DNA of 64,000 nt from Hansschlegelia beijingensis. Its GTDB lineage: Bacteria > Pseudomonadota > Alphaproteobacteria > Rhizobiales > Methylopilaceae. Under the pieces are notes generated by a model. The model was not told the origin of the DNA. It made no database searches and saw nothing but the letters and a program-made list of their open reading frames with translations. The stretch is taken from positions 124,001 to 188,000 of the forward strand of contig NZ_JACIDR010000001.1 in the NCBI RefSeq assembly GCF_014196425.1, read 5' to 3'. Made by a program: the position numbers and the translations under genes. Below are positions 1-9,170 of this stretch, in pieces (within the stretch, counting starts at the first letter, position 1; each line of letters starts with the position of its first letter).

Positions 1-17
1 TGGATGTCGGCCTTCAT
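1..17 (-). CDS. rpmE: 50S ribosomal protein L31, first codons only
   Basis: Only the start of this gene is in the window. Reading leftwards from an ATG at 17-15 gives Met-Lys-Ala-Asp-Ile-His, the usual opening of long-form bacterial ribosomal protein L31 (large ribosomal subunit). The ABC exporter at 216 is divergent, an arrangement common in Hyphomicrobiales, and the roughly 200 bases between them should carry both promoters. Six residues are thin evidence, so the call rests on the match plus the gene context. Confidence 0.6.
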
Positions 18-215
18 GGGTCGTCTCTGTCGGTTGCGCGCGAGAAACCGCAGCGCGTCTGAAATCGTCGCGATGGCGTCAGGCCGCAGCCTATATCGCA
101 AAGGCGCCCGCCGGACAACCGCGCGCGACGAGACGGCCGCGGACTTGTCCTCCGGCCTCCGAGGGCTCAATAAGGCCGCGCATGACGACTGGAAAGACCC
201 AAAAGAAGCGCGCCC

Positions 216-2045
216 ATGGCCCGACGCCGCTCCGCCGCCGCTGACGCCGGAACGGAGGCCGCGCCCCGATCCCGCTCGCTGAGGCCGCTCGCGGCGCTCA
301 AGCCCTATGCGCTTGCGCACAAGGGGCGGCTCCTCGGCGCGCTGGTCGCCCTCACTGCGGCGTCGGCCGCGACGCTCGCGATCCCGGTCGCGGTTCGCAG
401 GCTGATCGACTTCGGGTTCTCGCGCGACCATCCGGGCATGGTGGACGCCTATTTCGGCGCGGTGCTCGCGGTCGTCGGAATGCTCGCGGTGGCGAGCGCC
501 GCCCGCTACTGGTTCGTGACGACGCTCGGCGAGCGCGTGGTCGCGGACCTCCGCAAGGCCGTGTTCGCCCATCTCACGCGGCTGTCGCCGGCCTTCTACG
601 ACGCGACCCGCGCGGGCGAGATCGTCTCCCGGCTCACCGCCGACACCACCCAGATCAAGTCGGCCTTCGGCGTCACCGCCTCGCAGGCGCTGAGAAACCT
701 GTTCCTGTTCATCGGCGCGGCCGTGATGATGGTGGTCACCAGCCCGAAGCTGTCGGCGATGGTGCTGATCGCGATCCCGGTCATCGTGCTGCCGCTCGCG
801 GCGTTCGGGCGCTCGGTCCGCCGCCGCTCGCGCGCCGCGCAGGACACGCTGGCTGAAGCCTCCGCGCTCGCGGCCGAAGCTGTCGGCTCGATGCGCGGCG
901 TCCAGGCCTTCACGGCGGAGCGCAGCGTCGTCGCGCGCTTCTCGGCGGCGGTCGAAGACGCCTACGGGGCCGCGCAGGGCTCGATCACCGCGCGCGCGGT
1001 GCTGACCTTCATCGCCATCTTCCTGATCTTCGCGAGCGTCGTCGGCGTGCTGTGGTATGGCGCGAACGGCGTGCTGACCGGCGAGATGACGCCCGGCACC
1101 CTCGGCCAGTTCGTGCTCTACGCCGTGTTCGGCGCGGCGGCGATCGGCGAGCTCTCCAATGTCTGGGGCGAGATCTCGCAGGCCGCCGGCTCGGCCGAGC
1201 GCCTGAACGAACTGCTGCTGACGCAGCCGGCAGTGGCCGATCCGGCGAGCCCGCGCCGGCTGCCGACGTCGTCGCGCGGGGCGCTCGCCTTCCAAGACGT
1301 AGTCTTCTCCTATCCGGCCGAGCCTGCGGCCGGCGTGCTGAACGGCGTGACGCTCGAGGCCGCGCCGGGCGAGACGGTCGCGATCGTCGGTCCATCGGGC
1401 GCCGGCAAGAGCACGCTGTTCCACCTCGCGCTGCGCTTCTACGACCCGCTCGGCGGCCGGGTGACGCTCGACGGCGTCGACGTGCGGGAGGCCGCGCTCG
1501 CCGAGATCCGTTCGCGCATCGCGCTCGTGCCGCAGGACCCGGTGATCTTCGCCGCCAGCGTGCGCGACAACATCCGGCTCGGCCAGGACGAGGCCGGCGA
1601 CGCCGAGGTCGAGGCCGCCGCGCGGCTCGCCGGCTGCGAGCGCTTCGTGTCGGCGCTGCCGCAGGGCTACGACACGCCGCTCGGCGAACGCGGCGTGAAC
1701 CTCTCGGGCGGCCAGCGCCAGCGCATCGCGCTCGCCCGCGCGCTCCTCAAGGACGCGCCCGTGCTGCTGCTCGACGAGGCGACCTCGGCGCTCGACGCCG
1801 AGAGCGAGACGCTGGTCCAGGAGGCGCTCGCCGCCACCCGCGCCGGCCGCACCACGCTCGTCATCGCCCACCGGCTCGCGACCGTGCTGGCCGCCGACCG
1901 GATCATCGTGCTCGACGGCGGCAGGATCGTCGAGGAGGGCACGCATGCGGAGCTTGTCGCCCGGCGCGGCCTCTACGCCCGCCTCGCCGAGCTTCAGTTC
2001 GGCGGACATGAGCGCGTGCGCCGCGCGGAGATCGCGGCCGGCTGA
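216..2045 (+). CDS. ABC exporter, fused permease and ATPase (MsbA/ABCB type)
   Basis: A half-transporter of 609 residues that would work as a homodimer in the inner membrane and export a lipid, peptide or drug; the substrate cannot be read from sequence. The N-terminal part (about 25-320) holds the six-helix membrane domain. The ATPase follows, with Walker A GPSGAGKST at 392-400, signature LSGGQ at 496-500, Walker B ending in D520-E521, and the switch histidine near 552. All catalytic motifs are intact and the length is normal for the family. The GNAT gene begins one base after its stop, so the two are probably cotranscribed. Confidence 0.93.
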   Translation: MARRRSAAADAGTEAAPRSRSLRPLAALKPYALAHKGRLLGALVALTAASAATLAIPVAVRRLIDFGFSRDHPGMVDAYFGAVLAVVGMLAVASAARYWFVTTLGERVVADLRKAVFAHLTRLSPAFYDATRAGEIVSRLTADTTQIKSAFGVTASQALRNLFLFIGAAVMMVVTSPKLSAMVLIAIPVIVLPLAAFGRSVRRRSRAAQDTLAEASALAAEAVGSMRGVQAFTAERSVVARFSAAVEDAYGAAQGSITARAVLTFIAIFLIFASVVGVLWYGANGVLTGEMTPGTLGQFVLYAVFGAAAIGELSNVWGEISQAAGSAERLNELLLTQPAVADPASPRRLPTSSRGALAFQDVVFSYPAEPAAGVLNGVTLEAAPGETVAIVGPSGAGKSTLFHLALRFYDPLGGRVTLDGVDVREAALAEIRSRIALVPQDPVIFAASVRDNIRLGQDEAGDAEVEAAARLAGCERFVSALPQGYDTPLGERGVNLSGGQRQRIALARALLKDAPVLLLDEATSALDAESETLVQEALAATRAGRTTLVIAHRLATVLAADRIIVLDGGRIVEEGTHAELVARRGLYARLAELQFGGHERVRRAEIAAG

Positions 2046-2046
2046 G

Positions 2047-2463
2047 GTGGCCCTCGAGATCGTCCTCTCCGATCCGCCCTCGGCTCACGACCACGCCGCG
2101 ATCGTGCGGCCGCTGGTGGCCTTCAACACGGCCGCCTTCGGCCCCTCCGGCCATCGCACGCTTGCGCTGCTGCTGCGCGACGAATCCGGCGCGACGGCGG
2201 GCGGCCTGTGGGCGCGGGCGAACTTCGGCTGGCTCTATGTCGAGATGCTCGTCGTGCCGGAGGCGCAGCGGGGCAGGGGGCTCGGCGCGCGGCTCATGCG
2301 CCGCGCCGAGACGGAAGCGCGCCGCCTGGGCTGCCGCGGCGTGTGGGTGGACTGCTTCGCGCCGATGCGGGGCTTCTACGAGACGCTCGGCTATGTGGCC
2401 TTCGGGACGATCCCGGACCACCCCGAGGGCGTCGAGCGGGTGTTCCTCAGGAAGCCCCTGTGA
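2047..2463 (+). CDS. GNAT-family N-acetyltransferase
   Basis: A short (138-residue) acetyl-CoA-dependent acetyltransferase. The acetyl-CoA pyrophosphate loop is visible as VVPEAQRGRGLGARLM, and the C-terminal FYETLGY segment is typical of the fold. I chose the GTG at 2047, one base after the exporter stop, because the family fold begins right there (VALEIVL). An ATG at 2008 would add 13 residues overlapping the exporter. The substrate is unknown; tight coupling to the exporter could mean it modifies the exported compound, but that is inference. Confidence 0.85.
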   Translation: MALEIVLSDPPSAHDHAAIVRPLVAFNTAAFGPSGHRTLALLLRDESGATAGGLWARANFGWLYVEMLVVPEAQRGRGLGARLMRRAETEARRLGCRGVWVDCFAPMRGFYETLGYVAFGTIPDHPEGVERVFLRKPL

Positions 2464-2478
2464 CCGCCCAACTCCGCC

Positions 2479-3501
2479 TCAGCGCTCGGTCAGCTTGAGC
2501 TCGATGCGGCGGTTGCGCTTGTAGGCCTCTTCGTTCTGCGCCGTGTCGAGCGGCTGGAACTCGGCGAAGCCGGCCGCGAGCAGCCGCTGCGGGGCGACGC
2601 CCTTCTGGACCAGATACTCCACCACCGCGATCGCGCGGGCGGTCGACAGCGACCAGTTCGACGGGAAGGCGCCGCGGGTCGGTCGGATGTCGGTGTGGCC
2701 GTCCACCCGCATCACCCAGTTGATGTCCGGCGGGATCTCCTTGGCGAGCTCGATCAGCGCGGTGGCGATCTTGTCGAGCTCGGGCTTGGCGGCCTCGTTC
2801 AGGTCGGCCTGGCCGGTCTCGAACAGCACCTCCGACTGGAACACGAAGCGGTCGCCCACCACCCGCACGTCCGGCCGGTCGGCGAGGATCTGGCGCAGTC
2901 GGCCGAAGAAGTCCGAGCGGTATCGGTTGAGCTCCTGGACGCGCTGGGCGAGCGCCACGTTCAGGCGTGAGCCGAGATCCGCGATCTTGGCCTGGCTTTC
3001 CCGGTCGCGCGATTCGGACGCGTTGAGCGCGTCCTCGAGCGCGGCGATCTGCCGGCGCAGCGCGGCGATCTGCTGGTTCAGAAGGTCGACCTGGCTGAGC
3101 GCACGGGCGCTCACCTCCCTCTGCTGATCGAGCTGGGCCGCGAGGCCGCTCGCCTTGTCGCCCTCGGAGCGAGCGCGGTCGGCGCCGCTCGCCGCGTCCG
3201 CCTTGAGCTTCTCGGTCTCGGTCTGCAGCGCGCCGAGATTGGCCTGCAGGCTGGTGAGCTCGTCCTTGGCGGAGCGCGAGGCGCCGCGCTCCAGCGCCAG
3301 CAGCTCGGTCAGCTCCTCGATCTGCGCATTGAGCCGCTGCAGCGCGGTGTCCTTGCCCGTGACCTCCCGGCCGAGCAGGAACTGGGCGATCATGAACACG
3401 GTCAGCAGGAAGATGATGACCAGCAGCAGCGTCGACAGGGCGTCGACGAAGCCGGGCCAGTAGTCCACCGCCCGGTAGCGCCGGCGGGAGCTCAGCGCCA
3501 T
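2479..3501 (-). CDS. MotB/OmpA-like peptidoglycan-anchored membrane protein
   Basis: A 340-residue inner-membrane protein with MotB architecture. One membrane helix (about 18-42) has an acidic residue at its start (Asp20, in FVDALS), where MotB has its proton-carrying Asp. A long coiled coil (about 50-190) follows, then an OmpA-type peptidoglycan-binding domain (about 225-338) with a GHTD motif and the LSTARAIAVVEYL helix. The partner channel subunit ends 19 bases upstream, so the two form an operon. No flagellar genes are nearby, so this is more likely a Tol/Exb/Mot-like energiser for envelope work than a flagellar stator. Confidence 0.85.
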   Translation of the reverse strand: MALSSRRRYRAVDYWPGFVDALSTLLLVIIFLLTVFMIAQFLLGREVTGKDTALQRLNAQIEELTELLALERGASRSAKDELTSLQANLGALQTETEKLKADAASGADRARSEGDKASGLAAQLDQQREVSARALSQVDLLNQQIAALRRQIAALEDALNASESRDRESQAKIADLGSRLNVALAQRVQELNRYRSDFFGRLRQILADRPDVRVVGDRFVFQSEVLFETGQADLNEAAKPELDKIATALIELAKEIPPDINWVMRVDGHTDIRPTRGAFPSNWSLSTARAIAVVEYLVQKGVAPQRLLAAGFAEFQPLDTAQNEEAYKRNRRIELKLTER

Positions 3502-3520
3502 CAGGGGCGCTCCGCCGCCG

Positions 3521-4525
3521 TCACGGCTCAGCCCTGGCGCGCTGCTCCAGCAGGCGCTCGAGCAGCGCCTTCAGGTCGCCCTGCTGGTTGGACTGCGCCT
3601 CGACCCAGTCGCGGATCATCTGCTGCTCGGAGCGCATGTGCTTGACGAGGCCCTGAATGCCTTCGGCCAGATGCGCGGTCGCCTGGGCGGCGGTCTTGGT
3701 GCCGGATTCGGAGAGCGTCTTGTTGAGCCGCTCGAGCGACGCGATCAGCTCCGCCGGGTCGCGCGTTCCGGGCGAGCCGACCGGCGACGCCTCATCGTCG
3801 AGATCGGCCGAGACCACGGCGGCCAGCCAGTCCTCGAGCTCGTTGTGGAAGCGGTTCTGCGCCTGGCCGGCCTGGAGGTCGAGGAAGCCGAGGATCAGCG
3901 AGCCCGAGAGGCCGAACAGCGAGGCCGAGAAGGAGGTGCCCATGCCGGCGAGCGGGCCCGCCAGGCCCGACTTCAGCTCCTCGAACAGCGCCGCCGTGTC
4001 CTCGGTTCCGTTGCCGCCGAGCGTGGAGATGACGTTGGAGATCGAGCCGACCGTCTCAAGCAGGCCCCAGAAGGTTCCGAGCAGGCCGAGGAACACGAGC
4101 AGCCCGGTGAGGTAGCGGCCGATCTCGCGCGCCTCGTCGAGACGCGTGCCGATCGAATCCAGGATCGAGCGCATCAGCGCCGTGCCGATCGGCGCGTTGC
4201 CGAGCCGGTCGCCGAGCAGGGACGCCATCGGGGCCAGCAGCCGCGGCTGCTCGCGCAGCGCCAGGCCGGGCTCGCTCATGCGGAAGCCGTTGACCCAGCG
4301 GACCTCCGGGAACAGCCGGATCACCTGCCGGAACGCCAGCAGCACGCCGATCACCAGCACGGCGAAGATCAGCCCGTTGAGGCCGGGATTGGACAGGAAA
4401 GCGCGCTTGATCTGCTGGTTCAGGATCAGCGCCACGAACCCCGCCAGTGCGAGGAAGATCACCATCCGGAGCAGGAAGACCCGGGGCGACGACAGCTTGT
4501 AAGGGTCTAGCTCGGACAGGGACAT
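3521..4525 (-). CDS. MotA/TolQ/ExbB-like proton channel subunit
   Basis: The likely channel partner of the MotB-like protein downstream. About 334 residues with four predicted membrane segments: near 16-38, 52-74, and a pair around 145-170 and 190-215. The last pair (TGLLVFLGLLGTFWGLLETV and the helix after GMGTSFSASLFG) resembles the conserved MotA/TolQ/ExbB channel helices. I took the ATG at 4525 (MSLSELDPYK); a longer reading from 4570 adds 15 residues that do not look like family sequence. The C-terminus is a helical cytoplasmic tail. Confidence 0.82.
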   Translation of the reverse strand: MSLSELDPYKLSSPRVFLLRMVIFLALAGFVALILNQQIKRAFLSNPGLNGLIFAVLVIGVLLAFRQVIRLFPEVRWVNGFRMSEPGLALREQPRLLAPMASLLGDRLGNAPIGTALMRSILDSIGTRLDEAREIGRYLTGLLVFLGLLGTFWGLLETVGSISNVISTLGGNGTEDTAALFEELKSGLAGPLAGMGTSFSASLFGLSGSLILGFLDLQAGQAQNRFHNELEDWLAAVVSADLDDEASPVGSPGTRDPAELIASLERLNKTLSESGTKTAAQATAHLAEGIQGLVKHMRSEQQMIRDWVEAQSNQQGDLKALLERLLEQRARAEP

Positions 4526-4646
4526 CGCGGACCGGAGGCCGTGTTGAACGCGCACGCGTCCATAGTGCACGGTTTGCGTTCGCGAAGAAGTGCGCCGCAG
4601 CCACGCCGCCCGGTCATTGCGAGGAGCCTTGGCGGGCGAGGAGCCC

Positions 4647-5432
4647 TCAGGCCTTCACGAGCTTCAGCAGCTCGCCATGCATGACCTCGTTGCCCGCGAC
4701 GATCGAGCCGTTGGTCAGCATTCCGTCGCCGCCCTGTCCGTCGGTCACGAAGCCGCCGGCCTCGCGCACCAGCAGGATCCCGGCCGCCATGTCCCACGAC
4801 TTCAGGTGGCGCTCCCAGTACCCGTCGAAGCGGCCGGAGGCGACCCAGGCGAGGTCGAGCGCCGCCGAGCCGAAGCGGCGGATGCCCGAGACCTTGATCT
4901 GGACGCGCGCCAGCTCCTCGCGGAACCGGTCGTGGTTGGGCTTGCCGAGATGCGGCACGCCGGTCGCGATCACGGCGTCGGCGAAGTCCCGCCGGGCCGC
5001 GACGCGCAGACGCCGGTCGTTCATGTAGGCGCCGCCGCCGCGCTCGGCCGTGTAGAGCTCGTCGGTCGCCGGATTGAAGATGACGCTCGCCACCAGCACG
5101 CCGGCGCGCTCGAGCGCGACCGAGATCGCGAACATCGGGATGCCGTGCAGGAAATTGGTGGTGCCGTCGAGCGGATCGATGATCCAGCGGTGGTCGGGGT
5201 CGCTGCCCTCGATCACGCCGCCTTCCTCCATGACGAAGCCGTAGCCCGGCCGCGCGCGGGACAGTTCGGCGCGCAGCGCCTCTTCCGCCCGGCGGTCGGC
5301 GACGCTGACGAAGTCGCCCGGTCCCTTGGTCGAGACCTGAAGCTGCTCGACCTCGCCAAAGTCGCGCCGCAGGGCGCGGCCGGCCTTCATGACGGCCTGG
5401 ACCATGACGTGGAGAACGGGGGAGCGGGCCAT
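4647..5432 (-). CDS. suhB: inositol monophosphatase family protein
   Basis: A Mg-dependent sugar-phosphate phosphatase of the IMPase/SuhB/CysQ superfamily, 261 residues (typical length). Metal-binding residues are present: the Glu pair at 69-70, the DPLDGTT motif at 86-92, and the WDMAAG motif with Asp214. The substrate is probably inositol-1-phosphate or a related phosphate, but relatives act on 3'-phosphoadenosine phosphate, histidinol phosphate or NADP, so the symbol is provisional. It lies downstream of efp on the same strand across a 160-base gap in which I see no gene. Confidence 0.88.
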   Translation of the reverse strand: MARSPVLHVMVQAVMKAGRALRRDFGEVEQLQVSTKGPGDFVSVADRRAEEALRAELSRARPGYGFVMEEGGVIEGSDPDHRWIIDPLDGTTNFLHGIPMFAISVALERAGVLVASVIFNPATDELYTAERGGGAYMNDRRLRVAARRDFADAVIATGVPHLGKPNHDRFREELARVQIKVSGIRRFGSAALDLAWVASGRFDGYWERHLKSWDMAAGILLVREAGGFVTDGQGGDGMLTNGSIVAGNEVMHGELLKLVKA

Positions 5433-5592
5433 GGGTGCTTTCAGTCTGCGGAACGGGGCGCGCCCCGAGCGTCAGCCCGGACGGGGCGACGCGCAGGGCC
5501 GGGTTCGTCGCGCCTGGGGCGGCGCTGGTTCTGCGACGGTCGGCCGGGCGGCGTGGCCGCTCACGCCGGACCGACGTCCTCGGAGCGCCGCG

Positions 5593-6156
5593 TCAGTCGG
5601 CGCGGCGGAGATAGGTGACTTCGTTGGTGTCGACCACGATGCGCTCGCCGGACGCGATGAAGGGCGGCACCATCACGCGCAGGCCGTTCTCGAGCTTCGC
5701 GGGCTTGTAGGAGGAGGCGGCCGTCTGGCCCTTCACGACGGGGTCGGCCTCGACGATCTCGAGCGTCACCTGGTCGGGCAGCTTGACGCCGATCGGACGC
5801 TCCTCGTGCATCTCGACCGTCACCGTCATGCCGTCCTGCAGGAAGGCCGCGCGCTCGCCGACGAAATCGCTCGCCAGCTGCATCTGCTCGTAGGTCGCGA
5901 GGTCCATGAACACCAGATCGTCGCCTTCGGCGTAGAGGAACTGGAAGTCCTTCTGCTCGAGCCGGACGCGCTCGACGGTCTCGTCGGCCCGGAAGCGCTC
6001 GTTGAGCTTGCGGCCGTCGATCAGGTTCTTGAGCTCGACCTGGTTGAACGCGCCGCCCTTGCCGGGCTTCACGGCGTTGGTCTTGACGGCGGCCCAGAGG
6101 CCGCCCTGGTGCTCGATGACCATGCCGGGGGTGATCTGGTTGCCGTTGATCTTCAT
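5593..6156 (-). CDS. efp: elongation factor P
   Basis: EF-P binds between the P and E sites of the ribosome and rescues stalling at consecutive prolines. At 187 residues all three beta-barrel domains are present: KOW-like N-terminus, central OB fold, and C-terminal domain ending in EVTYLRRAD. The loop carrying the modified residue reads KPGKGGA, so the lysine that would be beta-lysylated in EpmA-containing bacteria is Lys33. I see no modification enzyme in the window. Confidence 0.96.
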   Translation of the reverse strand: MKINGNQITPGMVIEHQGGLWAAVKTNAVKPGKGGAFNQVELKNLIDGRKLNERFRADETVERVRLEQKDFQFLYAEGDDLVFMDLATYEQMQLASDFVGERAAFLQDGMTVTVEMHEERPIGVKLPDQVTLEIVEADPVVKGQTAASSYKPAKLENGLRVMVPPFIASGERIVVDTNEVTYLRRAD

Positions 6157-6238
6157 TCGTCAGGTCTTTCGAGAGAGGCGGCGTGCGTGCTGGGCGCCAC
6201 GTCGGCGCCCGCTCGTTTGCCCTCGGATCACAGCCGCG

Positions 6239-7354
6239 TCAAGGTTTGCGGCCGCCGGCCTCGGCGGTCGTCTCCTGCGCGATCGGGCCGAAACCTTCGC
6301 TCCATTTCGCGACAAGACCGTCCGCCGCGGCGCGGTCCGCCGCCGGCAGGCTCGCCACGAAGCCGTCGAGCCAGGCGTCCGCCAGTCCCTGGCGGCGGGC
6401 GAGCTGGTGCCAGGCGGCGGCGCGCGCGGGATCGCGCGCGAGGCCCCGGCCATGGGCGTAGAGCCGGGCGAGCCGGTTCTGGGCGATGGCGTTGCCGCGC
6501 TCGGCGGCGCGCCTGAAGAACTGCGAGGCGGCCGCCTCGTCCTTTTCGACGCCGCGCCCGTTGAACAGCGAGATGGCGTATTCCACCATCGCGGGGATGT
6601 CGTCCTGCTCCGCCGCCCGCCTGAGCCAGTCGGCGGAGGCCGCGAGGTCGCGATCGACGCCCTGGCCCTCCCTGAGCAGGACCGCATAGGCGTACTGGGC
6701 CTGCGCCTGGCCGAGCTCGGCGGCGGCCTTCATGTGCCTGGCCGCCGAAGCGAAGTTCTGCGGCCGGCCTTCGCCCTGCAGCTCGATCACCGCGAGGTTG
6801 TAGAGCGCCTCCGGCTCGCCGAGCGCGGCCGCCTTCTCGAACAGCTTCGCCGCGCCCGCCACGTCCCGCGATGCGCCCTCGCCATTAAGCTTGAGCAGGC
6901 CGAGCTGCAGCATCGCCTCGCGGTCGCCCTTGGCGGCGGCGCGCTCATACCAGCGGGCGGCCTGCCTGGGGTCGCGGGCGACGCCGGCGCCGTCGGCGTA
7001 GAGCTGGCCGAGCAGCGTCATCGCGGCGGTGTCCGGCGGGTTCGCCTCAGCGCGCTTCTTCGCCTCGTCGAAGGCGGCGCGGTAGAGGCCGCGCTGGTAG
7101 GCCCCATAGGCGACGTCGGCGTTGGGGTCCGTTGGGCCCTCGTCGTCCTCGACGGCCTGCGTCGGCGCGTTCTGCTGCGCGTCCCAAGGGTTGACGAGCA
7201 TCATGTCGCGGAAGCTCGGCACCGCGGTCGAGGGCTGCTGCAGGTCGGACGCCGAGGGAACCGGGGCGGACAGCGTCTTCCGCGGCTCGCTCGCCGCGAA
7301 CGCGCCGCCGGAGGCGGCCAGCAGGGCCGCCGCTGCGAGCAGCGCCCGCGTCAT
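6239..7354 (-). CDS. secreted Sel1/TPR-repeat protein
   Basis: A 371-residue exported helical-repeat protein. It begins with a signal peptide (about 1-20, ending in an Ala-rich stretch, GGAFAA). A low-complexity linker follows, then six or seven Sel1-like repeats from about residue 105 to 335, recognisable as A-x-x-x-LG-x-LY-x-x-G-x-GV-x-R-D units with W-Y/W-L-x-x-A-A cores. Sel1 proteins act as periplasmic or cytoplasmic scaffolds; no catalytic domain is visible. Its ATG overlaps the stop of the ThiE-like gene by four bases, so the two are translationally coupled. Confidence 0.85.
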   Translation of the reverse strand: MTRALLAAAALLAASGGAFAASEPRKTLSAPVPSASDLQQPSTAVPSFRDMMLVNPWDAQQNAPTQAVEDDEGPTDPNADVAYGAYQRGLYRAAFDEAKKRAEANPPDTAAMTLLGQLYADGAGVARDPRQAARWYERAAAKGDREAMLQLGLLKLNGEGASRDVAGAAKLFEKAAALGEPEALYNLAVIELQGEGRPQNFASAARHMKAAAELGQAQAQYAYAVLLREGQGVDRDLAASADWLRRAAEQDDIPAMVEYAISLFNGRGVEKDEAAASQFFRRAAERGNAIAQNRLARLYAHGRGLARDPARAAAWHQLARRQGLADAWLDGFVASLPAADRAAADGLVAKWSEGFGPIAQETTAEAGGRKP

Positions 7355-7989
7355 GGGGCGGGCTGGCGGGAGAGCGACAGCATCGCCTCCGCAGAGGCGA
7401 CCGCGGCCGCAGGGCCTTCCTCATGGCGCCAGACGGCGTCGCCGAGCGCCGCGAACTCCGCGTCCGCGGCCGCGAGCGCCGCGACGTCGTCGAGCGCGCG
7501 GGCGAAGCCGACGCAGGGCACCTCGAAGATCGGCGCCCACCATTCGACCCGCTCCAGCGTCGCGGCGAACGGCTCGTCCCTCGCCGGGTCGCCGAACAGC
7601 ACGTAATCCGCGCCGGCCTCGCCGGCCGACATCGCGTCGTCGCGCGCGCCCTGCGCCACCGCGCCCACGATCTTCTCGGGCTTGAACCGGCCGATCACCT
7701 CGCCGAAGCCTTCGCCGGCCTCCGCCTGCAGCCCGTCCGCGCCGGATCTGCCGACGATGTCCTCGACGCCCTCGCCCGAAAGCAGCGCCGCGGCGCCGGC
7801 GTCCTGCGCGGCCTGCACAAGCGTCTTGGCGCGGGCCAGCCGGGACCGCTCGTCGGCCGGCGCGAGGCGGATCACCACGGCCGCGACGTCGCCCGCCGCG
7901 AGCGCGGCGCGCAGCATCGGCTCGAACGCCTCGACCTCGTCGAGCTCGGGCGTGATCAGCATCAGGCGGGTGGCGGGCGCTTGGGCCAT
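7351..7989 (-). CDS. ThiE/TenI-like TIM-barrel protein, probably not an active thiamine phosphate synthase
   Basis: About 212 residues with the beta-alpha repeat pattern and landmark phrases of the ThiE family (LMLITPEL at the start, GADGLQAE where ThiE has GADGVHLGQ, GADYVLFGDP where ThiE has GADYVGxGP). Residues ThiE uses on its substrates appear absent: the QLREK strand is replaced (VVIRLAPADE), the Asn-Asp pair before GADG is gone, and no Thr-Lys follows the pyrophosphate loop. I start at the ATG at 7989; reading further upstream gives unrelated sequence. It overlaps the Sel1 gene by four bases. Confidence 0.7.
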   Translation of the reverse strand: MAQAPATRLMLITPELDEVEAFEPMLRAALAAGDVAAVVIRLAPADERSRLARAKTLVQAAQDAGAAALLSGEGVEDIVGRSGADGLQAEAGEGFGEVIGRFKPEKIVGAVAQGARDDAMSAGEAGADYVLFGDPARDEPFAATLERVEWWAPIFEVPCVGFARALDDVAALAAADAEFAALGDAVWRHEEGPAAAVASAEAMLSLSRQPAP

Positions 7990-8079
7990 GGCTGAGGACT
8001 CAGGATAGGAGAAGGGATCGTCGCGAAGCCCGATGGCGAAACCGGGGCGAGGTCGACCGGATCGGCCTGCGAACGACAA

Positions 8080-8101
8080 GGGCGCGGCAATCGCCGCGCC
8101 C
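8080..8101 (-). terminator. hairpin terminator after the aldolase gene
   Basis: A perfect 9-bp GC-rich stem (GGGCGCGGC pairing with GCCGCGCCC) with a four-base loop, followed on the minus strand by TTGTCGTT. It lies 48 bases past the aldolase stop and before the ThiE-like gene. The tail is only moderately T-rich, so efficiency is uncertain. Confidence 0.55.
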
Positions 8102-8148
8102 CTGCCTGATGGGTCCGCTCCGGCTGGCGATCCGGGCGATGCGCCCGT

Positions 8149-9117
8149 TCACGCCGCCTTGGCGTAGATGTCCATGATCTGGTGGAGGAGCTGGATCGCC
8201 TCCTCCTTCGGACGCTGGAAGGCGTTGCGGCCCATGATCGAGCCGAACGCGCCGCCGGCGGCGATCTCGCGGATCTCGTCCAGCACGGCGTTGGGGTCGC
8301 TCTTCGCCTCGCCGCCCGAGAAGATCACGATGCGGCGGCCGTTGAAGCAGCTCTTCACCACGTCGCGGATGCGGTCCGACAGGGTGCCGAGCTCAATGCC
8401 GCCGGCCTTGTAGGCCTTCTTGGCGGCGTCGAGCGCGATGTGGTCCGACGGCGGCTTCACCTTGATGATGTGGGCGCCGAGCAGCGCCGCCATGTGCGCC
8501 GCATAGGAGATCACGTCGGCCGCGGTCTCGCCCTTCTTGTCAAGCGTGCCGCCGCGCGCATAGGACCAGATCACGACCGCGAGGCCGACCGACTTGGCTT
8601 CGGCCGCGAGCTGGCGGATCTCCTCCATCTGCGAATAGGCGCGGTCGGAGCCGGGATAGATGGTGAAGCCGATCGCCGAGCAGCCGAGCCGCACCGCGTC
8701 GGCGACCGAAGCCGTGACGGCCTGGTCGGCGTCCTCGTTGAGGCGCGACAGCGAGTTCGCGCTGTTCATCTTGAGAATGGTCGGGATCTGGCCCGCGAAG
8801 GTGTCGGCGCCGGCCTCCAGCATGCCGAGCGGCGCGGCGTAGGCGTTGAGCCCGGCGTCGATCGCAAGCTGGAAGTGATAATGCGGGTCATAGGCCGGCG
8901 GATTGACCGAGAAGGAGCGGGCAGGGCCGTGCTCGAAGCCCTGGTCGACGGGCAGGATCACGAGCTTGCCCGTGCCGGCGAGGCGCCCGGTCATCAGCAG
9001 CCGGACGAGATTTCCCTTCGTCCCCGGATTGTCGCTTTCGTACCAGGACAGGATCTCGCGCACCCGCGGCGTGATCGCGAGGCGGCGTTCGGCGGTGATC
9101 GGGGTGGAGACGTTCAT
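8149..9117 (-). CDS. fbaB: class I fructose-bisphosphate aldolase (DhnA/FbaB type)
   Basis: Cleaves fructose-1,6-bisphosphate to glyceraldehyde-3-phosphate and dihydroxyacetone phosphate, or condenses them, through a Schiff-base lysine. At 322 residues it fits the archaeal/FbaB-type class I family, with LVILPVDQGFEHGP near the N-terminus, GAHIIKVKPP carrying the likely Schiff-base lysine, and FSGGEAKSD plus GRNAFQRP near the phosphate site. I start at ATG 9117 (MNVSTPI); the open frame continues upstream without family sequence. It follows pgk by 53 bases and belongs to the fba-pgk-gap-tkt carbon cluster. Confidence 0.93.
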   Translation of the reverse strand: MNVSTPITAERRLAITPRVREILSWYESDNPGTKGNLVRLLMTGRLAGTGKLVILPVDQGFEHGPARSFSVNPPAYDPHYHFQLAIDAGLNAYAAPLGMLEAGADTFAGQIPTILKMNSANSLSRLNEDADQAVTASVADAVRLGCSAIGFTIYPGSDRAYSQMEEIRQLAAEAKSVGLAVVIWSYARGGTLDKKGETAADVISYAAHMAALLGAHIIKVKPPSDHIALDAAKKAYKAGGIELGTLSDRIRDVVKSCFNGRRIVIFSGGEAKSDPNAVLDEIREIAAGGAFGSIMGRNAFQRPKEEAIQLLHQIMDIYAKAA

Positions 9118-9170
9118 CGTACTCTCGGAAGCGCGTTTTCTGATTGGGCGCGGATTATAGGGCGGGGCCG

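Noticed and set aside
4..282. A plus-strand frame over the left edge and the exporter start
   Set aside because: Its sequence is unlike any protein, it overlaps the exporter, and the minus-strand start of rpmE explains the edge better.
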